Assembly: GCA_022448955.1 (NCBI GenBank)
Contig: JAKVCU010000004.1
Location: 1-64,000, forward strand
DNA length: 64,000 bases
DNA from: Saprospiraceae bacterium
GTDB lineage: Bacteria > Bacteroidota > Bacteroidia > Chitinophagales > Saprospiraceae
Reading direction: 5' to 3'
Made by a program: the position numbers and the translations under genes. Under the pieces are notes generated by a model, which saw only the letters and a program-made list of their open reading frames with translations, had not been told where the DNA came from and did not search any database. Numbering within the stretch: the first letter of the stretch is position 1; each line of letters starts with the position of its first letter. Below, one piece after another: positions 1 through 7,286 of this stretch.

Positions 1-88
1 TAAAAAATTTTAAATAATTGATTATCAATGATATTTATTTTTCAATTACAAAGTTTAATATGGTTATCTGCTTAAGTCTCCTGATGAT

Positions 89-1084
89 TTAATAAGCAAA
101 ATAATCTTCTGCTGCACGAATAAGAAAGAATCCATCATCACCTTGCTTTTGGTAGAGTGGCATGAGTATTCTACCATCAGCCTGAGCATGGATCGCTCCG
201 TTTTTGTCATGTGCTAGGACTTCACCTTTCTTAATTTTTTGGAAGTTTTTATAGCCTGGCTTCATTACAAAATCATCACCTTCTGCAATACTATGACACA
301 TGACCAACTCTGCTACAGTGGGTAAATGCTTAGAAAATTCGATGAGTAGCTGGTCATGTCTATTCTCAACATCATTGGCTTTTACACAGCCAATGGTTCG
401 CATACAATTAATAATAGCAGCAATGGCTCTATTGATCGAAAGTTCTTCATCATGCTGCCCAGATTCAAAACAAACGGCAATAGTCTCTACTGCAAAATTA
501 TTATTATTGAAGTAATGCAGACTGGTACCATTGACACCATTCAGCAAACCCTTGATAACAGGCGCATGGAATTCAATTCCCATTTCTACACTTTTGGGGT
601 CATTTGTCGCTATACTGAATATGCCACCAAAAGCAGTAGTCGTATGTAGGTCAAGCAATACAATCTTGGTTGGCTGATAGTGCTCAATTTCTTCTTCAAT
701 GACTGTGATAAGTTCTAGTAATTCTACATCTTCACTATCTAACTGCCCTAGGGGTGCATTTTTAATGCGTTGAATATTTTCTCGTGTCCACTGCCGGTTC
801 AAGTCTTTATGGATAAATCGGACTTTTTTTTGCATGGCTTTCAAATTGCCTCTTAATCCGAATAGACAACCATGAAAAGTAAATGATGGATTAGTGATTG
901 GCTCCACTTCAATCATTTTAAAAAGTAGCTCCATCGCTTTTACCCCTGCAGGTTCGTTTCCGTGCATTCCGCCGAGTACGATGAGTAATGGCCCTTTTTC
1001 TTTTCCTTCAAATCTTCCTATAATTCGATCTATCTGCATATAATTTGGTCGTTCGTTTGAGTCATAGCATATCCCAGCAAGCAT
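89..1084 (-). CDS. Succinylglutamate desuccinylase/aspartoacylase family zinc hydrolase
   Basis: A 331-residue protein of the AspA/AstE branch of the M14 zinc carboxypeptidase fold, which hydrolyses N-acyl amino acids. Visible active-site elements are GGMHGNEPAG with zinc ligands H41 and E44, the substrate-binding KDLNRQW (N96, R97), the third zinc ligand H147 in LLDLHTTT, and the likely catalytic E207 in CFESGQH. The C-terminal ~80 residues match the small beta domain usual in this family. M16 (MQIDRIIGRF) is an equally plausible start. It lies 9 bp downstream of the AlkA-like gene on the same strand and may be cotranscribed. The exact substrate cannot be read from the sequence. Confidence 0.85.
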   Translation of the reverse strand: MLAGICYDSNERPNYMQIDRIIGRFEGKEKGPLLIVLGGMHGNEPAGVKAMELLFKMIEVEPITNPSFTFHGCLFGLRGNLKAMQKKVRFIHKDLNRQWTRENIQRIKNAPLGQLDSEDVELLELITVIEEEIEHYQPTKIVLLDLHTTTAFGGIFSIATNDPKSVEMGIEFHAPVIKGLLNGVNGTSLHYFNNNNFAVETIAVCFESGQHDEELSINRAIAAIINCMRTIGCVKANDVENRHDQLLIEFSKHLPTVAELVMCHSIAEGDDFVMKPGYKNFQKIKKGEVLAHDKNGAIHAQADGRILMPLYQKQGDDGFFLIRAAEDYFAY

Positions 1085-1093
1085 GAACCATTT

Positions 1094-1699
1094 TTAGGCT
1101 GGTATATCTTGGAATCGCCAAAGATAAAAAGAAGCAATGGTACGATAAGGACGCCAAGGCTGAGATAATGCCAACATTTTTTTCTTTAGACTTCTACCCT
1201 TATCTTCAAAAGCATAAAGCTTTTGCACACTTTTTTGAATGCCTAAATCATCTACAGGAAACACATCACTGCGATTTAGACTAGTCATCAAAATCATTTG
1301 CACCGTCCATTTACCAACCCCTTTAATTTGAGTCAAAAACTGGATGATTTCATCATCTTCCATGGCTTGCCAATCATTGTTTTCTAATTGATGGGTCTGG
1401 AAAAACGCAGCAACATTTAAAATATAGGAAGCTTTTTGTCTGGAAAGGCCAACAGCTCTTAAATCAACAATATCAAAACCCAATAAAGGTTCTGGATAGG
1501 GATATCCTTCGGAGAATAATTCTAAAAAACGAGCAAAGATTGTTCCTGCTGCCTTGCCAGAAAGTTGCTGATAAACAATAGAACGGATGAGATAGAAATA
1601 GACATCATCATTAATGACAGGCCATTCGATCTGGATATCCTCAATTAAAGGTTTGAACTTTTTGTCTTTCGACAAATGAATTTTTGCTGCTTCAATCAT
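1094..1699 (-). CDS. DNA-3-methyladenine glycosylase II-like (AlkA family, HhH-GPD)
   Basis: A 201-residue base-excision repair glycosylase that removes alkylated purines. The helix-hairpin-helix GVGKWTVQM lies at 127-135, followed by FPVDDLG with the catalytic aspartate (D150 or D151), and the family-typical PWRPYRTIASFYLW near the C-terminus. It is shorter than E. coli AlkA (282 residues) because it lacks the N-terminal TBP-like domain, as in many short AlkA/MagIII-type proteins. It is upstream of, and nearly contiguous with, the aspartoacylase-family gene. The repair role is family knowledge; lesion range is unknown. Confidence 0.88.
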   Translation of the reverse strand: MIEAAKIHLSKDKKFKPLIEDIQIEWPVINDDVYFYLIRSIVYQQLSGKAAGTIFARFLELFSEGYPYPEPLLGFDIVDLRAVGLSRQKASYILNVAAFFQTHQLENNDWQAMEDDEIIQFLTQIKGVGKWTVQMILMTSLNRSDVFPVDDLGIQKSVQKLYAFEDKGRSLKKKMLALSQPWRPYRTIASFYLWRFQDIPA

Positions 1700-2087
1700 A
1701 AGTTTGGCATTGTGATGGGCGGAAAGCGTTGTGATATCCTATTTTTTGCCAAAATGGAGAAAGCAAACAATCTAATAGTAGTTTCAGTATACTCTTTCAG
1801 GAGCATAAAATAGTGATTCGCACACTTAGCCTATTACCTTACTAACAGTTAATATAATAGGCTTTCCGCTAAATCCAAACTTCTTTTTGAATTCAGTTCA
1901 ATATGATACCAAGAGACCTATTCATTATAGACCGAAACGTCCTAGGTAATACACTTCCATTAACTTGTTGGTCAAAACAAATTTTTAGGTGTAGATATAA
2001 GTTTATAGAGTATGTGGTACAACGTTCAGAGCTAAATAATTGATTCCTGAGATTAGGAATTGATTTGGTGCAGATTCTCTGATAGGC
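1700..2087. other. Intergenic, nothing recognised
   Basis: 388 bp between the AlkA-like gene start and the end of the acetyltransferase gene, both on the minus strand. The only structure noticed is a small inverted repeat (ATTCCT/AGGAAT, 2042-2059) just beyond the acetyltransferase stop, which could act as a weak terminator but has no T-run. No ORF with a recognisable product was seen. Confidence 0.5.
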
Positions 2088-2543
2088 TTAAGCTACCGCA
2101 GTAGCATTTTTACACAATCTTAATTCAAGGTATTGATTTTGAAAACCAATTTTCTTGAACAGCTCCATTTTAGGGTTATCCGGTTTTACATGTAGTGCTA
2201 CATCACCGTCAGCCATGCTGACTGCTTTACGAAGTAGAGATAACATCTCTTCTTCTTGTTTTAACTCACGATGTTGAGTAACAAAAGGAAAGATGTTGTT
2301 GGGCTCATAACCTTCCATGCCGGTTCTATTAGCGACAATAGCCGCTACAATTTCTTTGCCTTGTCGAGCTACTAAAATGAAACCTCCAAAAGATGGTTTA
2401 CTTTTGATGGCATATTCAATGGCCTCTTCGATACCTCTTTTGGATCCATTTTCAGAGTGCTCTAGCAAGAAACGAACCAATGCATTTTTTTCAGAGGAAT
2501 TGATCCCAGCGAATGCGTTGTAGATGGTCGTTTGCCAATTCAT
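2088..2543 (-). CDS. GNAT-family N-acetyltransferase (divergent)
   Basis: A 151-residue protein with the GNAT layout: an N-terminal helical part, a central strand pair (GGFILVARQGKEIVAAIVAN, about 53-72), and a C-terminal NPKMELFKKIGFQ that matches the family's final helix-strand motif. The acetyl-CoA pyrophosphate loop (Q/RxxGxG/A) is not clear; the region after FPFVTQHRELKQEEEML occupies its place but lacks the glycines, so activity is uncertain. Such proteins act on small molecules or protein N-termini; no substrate can be inferred. It is a monocistronic minus-strand gene flanked by noncoding DNA. Confidence 0.65.
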   Translation of the reverse strand: MNWQTTIYNAFAGINSSEKNALVRFLLEHSENGSKRGIEEAIEYAIKSKPSFGGFILVARQGKEIVAAIVANRTGMEGYEPNNIFPFVTQHRELKQEEEMLSLLRKAVSMADGDVALHVKPDNPKMELFKKIGFQNQYLELRLCKNATAVA

Positions 2544-2624
2544 TGCATGTTTTGGTTTAAGAATGCAGTGGTTTCCCTTAAATTATATTCATTGAAGTTA
2601 TCTTAAAAGTAAATTTCCAATCGA

Positions 2625-2723
2625 GAACAACACCTGAAAAGCCAAAACAAAGTGCTTTTTGAGTTTCGTCTATACAGACAGGGCTAAAAAAAGCTCAAGG
2701 ATATGGAATTTAACGTGTTGTTC
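2625..2723. repeat. ~99 bp imperfect palindrome with 9-bp terminal inverted repeats
   Basis: The ends are GAACAACAC (2625-2633) and its exact complement GTGTTGTTC (2715-2723). Inner segments also pair: GTGCTTTTTGAG against CTAAAAAAAGCTCAAG, around a near-palindromic centre GTCTATACAGAC. No coding potential. It could be a decayed MITE-like element or a structured RNA; no second copy was noticed in this window. Confidence 0.4.
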
Positions 2724-3104
2724 ATGGATGGGAAGAAGTGTTCTTAAAAAACTTCTTTATAAAATTAAAGGAAATCTTAACAATTGCGAATTTTTTTGTT
2801 ATAAAAAATTGTAAAATTTATTGATTATCAAACAAAAATGTAAATCTCAAACTAAAAAACTACTTTACAGCGCTTAGTTTATAGGTTCTATGATACTGTT
2901 GGATAAGCAATATCTCTTTTTTGAACTTTTTTAATCCGGACTAAGCTATACTAAGCTCATCGCGTCATCGTCTATGCGGAAGCTATTGTTTTAGCTAAAG
3001 GCAAAAGGATATTTGCTTCCTAATACTCTTTTTATATTAGTTTGGAAATATGATCTATAAAGACCATAAAAGGCACTTATGGACATAATCGTAGTGATCG
3101 TAAA

Positions 3105-3304
3105 TAAGCGGCTAGTCAAAATTGCTTGTATAATAAATTCCAGCCTGCCGGCAGGCACAGCGTCAGCTCAAAAATCGTAAATAACTGACAATATGAAAGT
3201 TACACACGATTTTAGAAGGGACGTTAAAGCCTGTCTGCCTATGGCTGAAATTTGTTATACCAATTTCAGCCATAGGCAGACAGGTTCTAGCCTAACTACT
3301 TAAG
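3105..3304 (+). repeat. Dispersed palindromic repeat, copy 1 (long form)
   Basis: Starts TAAGCGGCTAGTCAAAATTG and ends TTCTAGCCTAACTACTTAA. The ends are imperfect inverted complements. Internally it has AAAATCGT/ACGATTTT around a conserved AACTGAC...GAAAGTTAC core, then a perfect 23-bp stem with 9-nt loop (3230-3252 with 3262-3284) built on CCTGTCTGCCTATGGCTGA. Its left arm is partly replaced by a GCCTGCCGGCAGGC palindrome. The same core recurs near 3.3, 23.4, 30.5 and 47.5 kb. Confidence 0.8.
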
Positions 3305-3450
3305 TGCTTAGACAAAATTGCTTATAGAACAAAATGGTCAGGCAAAAAATAGATGGTGGCTGATGATAGGAAAGTTATGCACGATTTTGGATGGACACCA
3401 AGCTGTCAGCCTTTGGCTGAAAGTTTATTGTAGCAATTTACTACTTATTG
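3305..3450 (+). repeat. Dispersed palindromic repeat, degenerate tandem copy
   Basis: Follows copy 1 directly. It retains GACAAAATTGCTTATA, the core GATAGGAAAGTTATGCACG and the end TTTATTGTAGCAATTTACTACTTAT, but the left stem arm and the nested hairpin (reduced to GTCAGCCTTTGGCTGA) have decayed. This gives a head-to-tail pair of units. Confidence 0.6.
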
Positions 3451-3625
3451 CCGAGCTTTAACTTTAGATAGTCCTTAGTTGATCAACCTAAATCCTTGCT
3501 TAACCTTTTATCAACTTGCTTTGTAGGGATATGTGGGAAATAGCCGTATAGCTATCGGGTAATAGATAATTGATTAAAAAATCTCAGACAGACGTTTAGT
3601 AATCAAATCAATATCTGGCTCGTTA

Positions 3626-3667
3626 AAAAATAAAGCCCTATACCGATAGCATTCGGCACAGGGCTTT
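3626..3667 (-). terminator. Rho-independent terminator of the 104-aa gene
   Basis: Read on the minus strand, AAAGCCCTGTGCCGA pairs with TCGGTATAGGGCTTT across a short loop and is followed by ATTTTTT. It starts 24 bp beyond the stop of the gene at 3691-4005. Confidence 0.8.
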
Positions 3668-3690
3668 GATGAAGCAAAGTATTATTACAT

Positions 3691-4005
3691 CTAGTTCAAA
3701 GAAAACTGAGTAATTGCTTCTGCTCCATTGTGAAACATCAGTTCAGAGATATGCGGTGTCATATAATCACAAAGTGGCATCTTTGCAATCATCTCCATGA
3801 TTTCGAATTCAGAAGTGGCTGCCATTACTGCCCATAAGGTAGAACGATCTATCGATAGCGAATAAGATTTGATATCTCCATCTGCTAACATTTTATTAAT
3901 CATCATTCTTTGCTGAGGAACAAGTTCCAAGAAATCTTCAGTTAAAACTTCAGGAAGTTCAAACTCTATCATAAATGCTCTTTTCATTTTCTCAATTTTG
4001 TTCAA
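3691..4005 (-). CDS. Small conserved protein, muconolactone isomerase/dimeric alpha-beta barrel-like
   Basis: A 104-residue protein resembling muconolactone isomerase-like and YCII-like dimeric alpha-beta barrel proteins: a first strand (RAFMIEFELP), a helix (EDFLELVPQQRMMINKMLADG), two strands (IKSYSLSIDRSTLWAVMAATS) and a helix plus strand (EFEIMEMIAKMPLCDYMTP). Homologues in Bacteroidota are annotated as hypothetical or muconolactone isomerase-like. M7 (MKRAFMIEFE) is probably the true start since homologous folds begin there. A clear terminator follows. Function unknown; the fold assignment is an inference from the strand/helix pattern. Confidence 0.6.
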   Translation of the reverse strand: MNKIEKMKRAFMIEFELPEVLTEDFLELVPQQRMMINKMLADGDIKSYSLSIDRSTLWAVMAATSEFEIMEMIAKMPLCDYMTPHISELMFHNGAEAITQFSLN

Positions 4006-4726
4006 GGGAAAGTCTTAGATCCCTCCTCTTTTACGAAATTTTAGATTCGTTTATTTTGATACATACCAAATATTATTCAATAAACTAGTATAATATTCAG
4101 ACTACAGAAAATGCTAGACGAGACCCTTTACGCTAAATAAATTTTTGTGTGGTTCATTACAAAATGACTTTTCTTATATCTGCCACATAGACGTAAAGCC
4201 ATCTGCACTTTCTTATAATGCTCAGTACCTTTTGCTAGTTCAATTTCTAAGATACTTTAACCAATAATGGACTTTTGTTAACACTTCGATATTTATTTTG
4301 AGTACAAAGGTCATTTCCTCTGATGTGGATTTATCCATCCAATGGCTTTAGTTGTGATCAATTACTGCTAGCAAAACTTTAAAACAATTTTCTGAATAGA
4401 AGGGCTGATTTGGTTTCTGGTTAAGAGTGTGTTTAAATTTCATCCGTACCATATTTTTCACCATCCGTCTCATTTTTTGTTTTAGGTACATTTTATCAGA
4501 TACAATATAACATCTTCAATCAATATTTCCTAAGTTGGGTTTTAAGCTTTTTCATTTGGCGAAAGCCTAACAATAAAAATAGGTTAAACAAAAAAGTGAA
4601 ACTCATACATGAAATATGCTTATATTTACGTTAAATACATCGTCATTGAGATGAGAGTGTATTAAAAAGTAGTGTGGCTGAAAAAATAGCATTCAACAGC
4701 CTAAAGAATTAAAAAACAGTGGAAGC
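4006..4726. other. Divergent intergenic region, nothing recognised
   Basis: 721 bp of AT-rich DNA between divergently transcribed genes, so promoters for both should lie here. No strong TTG-N19-TAnnTTTG site was picked out by eye, and no ORF of note was seen. A weak GGCTG/CAGCC hairpin sits about 40 bp before the SPOR gene. Confidence 0.5.
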
Positions 4727-6442
4727 ATGCAAAAGTTTGGATATACGGTATTATTCATTTTGGTAACCAGCATAAGTGCGTTTACACAAAATAATGCTTA
4801 CTATACCGTCTTGGTAGGTACCTTTTTAGATGCAAAAGCACAAGACTTTGAAAATTTACGCTCACTTGGGTTTCTTCATGCCACTAAGTTAGAGGGCAAT
4901 TTGACTCAAGTTTATATAGGTGGATTTGACAAGCAGAGAGATGCTGAAAAGATGGCATCCGCTGTTAGGTCAAAAGGATATTCTGGTGCATTTGTTCAAG
5001 AAAGATTACTTTCAGAGGGGAGGTCTACGGCTATTATCCAAATGGGGATTCGTAATATCAAAAAAAATATTGACTGGGAAGATTATTATAGAGCTGGTGA
5101 CTTATATGTTATTTTAAATGGTAATCAGATAAAAATTGTCACAGGGCTTTATAATGATATTAATGATGCTAAAAAAGATGTGAGTAGAGTGCGTAAGCTG
5201 GGATTTAAAGATGCCTTTGTGAAAAGGATGAACACAACACTTTTGCATCAGGTGAATAGCTTTGAAGCTGGTGGACTAAAACGTCCTTTATTTGATATTA
5301 CTATAGAAGATAATCCCCAAAAGAATCGCTCAACCCCATACGATGTCGTACCAAAGAATTACGACGATGTTCGGTCAAAATCTCCTGTAGCAAAAGACCC
5401 AAGTCTGCCAAGCCGCATTCCTAATTCCTTTGGCACAGATTCCGCCCTTCCTACGATTCGCTCTAAGGTGAAACGTCGTTCTGCATTGGAACTACAAAAA
5501 GTACTAAAAGTACAAGGAACTTATTCGAGCAGTTTGGATGGCTATTATGGCAAAGGTACAACAGCTGCATATGAAAAAACACTAATGCGTAATCGAGATT
5601 TACAGAAGTATTTGGTATTATCTCAATATATGAACAGTAGTGGTCAAACGAGTAGTGATGGGACTTTGCAAAATATCATCAGCAACTTGATTGACGATCC
5701 TTCTGCCCCTGCATCTTTAGAAAAGTATAATTTGCCTATTGCTAATGTTTATAAGGCTTATTTATTATTCACTACTATTGGGCCCAATGCAGAGGTTAAC
5801 GATTTGATGAATACTGCTATTCGTAAAGCATATCAAGGCAAAAAGATTAAGAATCAACCTCCCTTTAATTATAATGCTACTTATGCTTATGAAGATTTGG
5901 AGCAATTAATTTTGCATGTTCACTATGTACATAGCGCTCCAGATACTGATATTGCAGCTCCTTGCTGGTTGTTCCAAATGCATCCAAGAGAGACAACAAA
6001 TGCATACAAAGCATATAACAATTTTGATAGCGATCATTTTCAATTACAGGCTTGTGACGAATTCATGTACTGGCCAGAAGTGAAGCTAGTACAAACAATC
6101 GCTAGCGATCTCAATCCTGATCCAAAGATTAATCAAGGGGATATTGCACAAGCAGCTTCAGAAAGAGCAAGGTTATTTCTTTCGCCTTCTAAATTGAGCA
6201 CTTCTGAGCTAAAAAAGCTGACGAAGTGGAATGCTAAAATTTGGGATAATATCAATAGTTGGGCCGCGAGAGATGCTTTACACCAACGCTTAGTTACTGC
6301 TTTCAAAATAGCTTATTTCCAATCACAAGTACGGCTGGAAGATTACTATATGAATAAAGGTTTTAAGAGTAAAGAAGCTGAAGGTCTAGCACTAGCAACA
6401 CTGCAAACGATTGCTGGCCCACATTTAGCACGATTTGATTAA
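4727..6442 (+). CDS. Secreted SPOR-domain protein with peptidoglycan-binding-like segment
   Basis: A 571-residue exported protein: signal peptide (about 1-21, cleavage after AFTQ), then two SPOR-like alpha/beta repeats (about 24-95, starting YYTVLVGTF, and about 100-168). SPOR domains bind glycan strands lacking stem peptides. A proline/serine-rich linker (about 190-245) leads to a peptidoglycan-binding-like segment (SALELQKVLKVQGTYSSSLDGYYGKGT, split here as SALELQKVLKV and SLDGYYGKGT, about 248-275). The C-terminal ~250 residues are helical and unrecognised. It is likely periplasmic or outer-membrane associated, acting at the cell wall. It is convergent with aroQ, 80 bp away. Confidence 0.7.
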   Translation: MQKFGYTVLFILVTSISAFTQNNAYYTVLVGTFLDAKAQDFENLRSLGFLHATKLEGNLTQVYIGGFDKQRDAEKMASAVRSKGYSGAFVQERLLSEGRSTAIIQMGIRNIKKNIDWEDYYRAGDLYVILNGNQIKIVTGLYNDINDAKKDVSRVRKLGFKDAFVKRMNTTLLHQVNSFEAGGLKRPLFDITIEDNPQKNRSTPYDVVPKNYDDVRSKSPVAKDPSLPSRIPNSFGTDSALPTIRSKVKRRSALELQKVLKVQGTYSSSLDGYYGKGTTAAYEKTLMRNRDLQKYLVLSQYMNSSGQTSSDGTLQNIISNLIDDPSAPASLEKYNLPIANVYKAYLLFTTIGPNAEVNDLMNTAIRKAYQGKKIKNQPPFNYNATYAYEDLEQLILHVHYVHSAPDTDIAAPCWLFQMHPRETTNAYKAYNNFDSDHFQLQACDEFMYWPEVKLVQTIASDLNPDPKINQGDIAQAASERARLFLSPSKLSTSELKKLTKWNAKIWDNINSWAARDALHQRLVTAFKIAYFQSQVRLEDYYMNKGFKSKEAEGLALATLQTIAGPHLARFD

Positions 6443-6522
6443 GAAAGGCGCTGAAATTTTGGAGTTCGAACTCAAAGAAAGATGGAAATAATGGATACCA
6501 AAGCCGAGTGCCCGAAAAAGTG

Positions 6523-6954
6523 TTAAATCTCGCTAGCTTGATCAATAAAATAATCAATAGCTAATTCGTAGCCGCTCAGTCCTAAACCAATAATACTTCC
6601 TTGGCACTTGGGTGCCATATAAGAATGATGGCGGAAAGCCTCTCTTGCGTGGATATTTGAAATATGAACTTCGATCACTGGAGTCGTTATTGCCGCAATA
6701 GCGTCTGAAATGGCAATAGAGGTATGAGTGTAAGCACCAGCATTAATAATGATGCCCGTATAGTTGAAACCTACTTCATGAAGTTTATCAATTAGAGCAC
6801 CTTCTGAATTATTTTGGAAGTAATGCAAAGTGATAGTTGCATATTTTTCTTGGAGGTATGCGAAAAATTCTTCAAAAGTATTCTTACCATAAATTGCTGG
6901 TTCTCGTTTACCGAGCAAATTTAGATTGGGGCCATTGATAATGATAAGCTTCAT
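6523..6954 (-). CDS. aroQ: 3-dehydroquinate dehydratase, type II
   Basis: A 143-residue dodecameric type II dehydroquinase of the shikimate pathway (3-dehydroquinate to 3-dehydroshikimate). The N-terminus MKLIIINGPNLNLLGKREP is diagnostic. The catalytic tyrosine is Y22 in AIYG, with N71/AGAYTHTS substrate contacts and the catalytic histidine in VIEVHISN (about 99). The length matches the family. It is monocistronic and convergent with the SPOR-protein gene. Confidence 0.97.
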   Translation of the reverse strand: MKLIIINGPNLNLLGKREPAIYGKNTFEEFFAYLQEKYATITLHYFQNNSEGALIDKLHEVGFNYTGIIINAGAYTHTSIAISDAIAAITTPVIEVHISNIHAREAFRHHSYMAPKCQGSIIGLGLSGYELAIDYFIDQASEI

Positions 6955-7066
6955 TTGAATGAATTTGAGTTTTAAAAAGTACCTTCAATAGGCTGAGTCA
7001 TTTAGATATATATGGTAATAAAGCCTTAGAATAAAATGAACAGATATATTCAACCATATAAAACGA

Positions 7067-7131
7067 GCATGATCTTTATTAATCATCCGCCTTAGGCGGA
7101 CACGCAAGGGTATGATTAAAAAAGATTATGC
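7067..7131. repeat. 65-bp imperfect palindrome with GC-rich apex
   Basis: GCATGATCTTTATTAATCAT (7067-7086) pairs with ATGATTAAAAAAGATTATGC (7112-7131) with two mismatches; between them is the perfect hairpin TCCGCCTTAGGCGGA (7086-7100). A second GC hairpin GCCTG/CAGGC (7134-7150) adjoins it. It is in the aroQ-recQ gap and noncoding. It may be a REP-like element. Confidence 0.5.
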
Positions 7132-7241
7132 GAGCCTGTCGGCCGCAGGCGGGAGCAAAGCGGTTCCATTTGTGCAGAAAAATTTTAAACAGATGAAAAT
7201 TCACCTTTTCCCAATTGATAAAGTGGATACTTGCTGCTGAA

Positions 7242-7270
7242 TGGTTGTTGGCTATGTTCACCAACAACCA
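7242..7270 (-). terminator. Hairpin downstream of recQ
   Basis: A perfect 10-bp stem TGGTTGTTGG/CCAACAACCA with a 9-nt loop, 17 bp beyond the recQ stop. No T-run follows on the minus strand, so it could stabilise the mRNA 3' end rather than terminate by itself. Confidence 0.5.
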
Positions 7271-7286
7271 CTAGCTATTCATCAAA

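Larger units (their letters stand above)
2544..3690. other. 1.1 kb noncoding stretch rich in palindromic repeats
   Basis: No credible ORF on either strand. It holds a ~99 bp imperfect palindrome (2625-2723), two adjacent copies of the dispersed palindromic repeat (3105-3304 and 3305-3450), a 14-nt palindrome GCCTGCCGGCAGGC (3143-3156), and the terminator of the downstream minus-strand gene (3626-3667). The remainder is AT-rich and featureless to the eye. Confidence 0.6.

Noticed and set aside
3105-3450. CRISPR-like array from adjacent repeats
   Set aside because: Units are 140-200 bp palindromes, only two are adjacent, and there are no spacers or cas genes.
6455-6520. GGAGTTCGAACTC looked like a tRNA T-arm
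   Set aside because: It is a plain palindrome; no acceptor stem, anticodon arm or CCA end could be placed around it.
7079-7267. 62-codon minus-strand frame downstream of recQ
   Set aside because: Runs through two strong palindromes and the recQ 3' hairpin; GC hairpins, not codons, explain the sequence.
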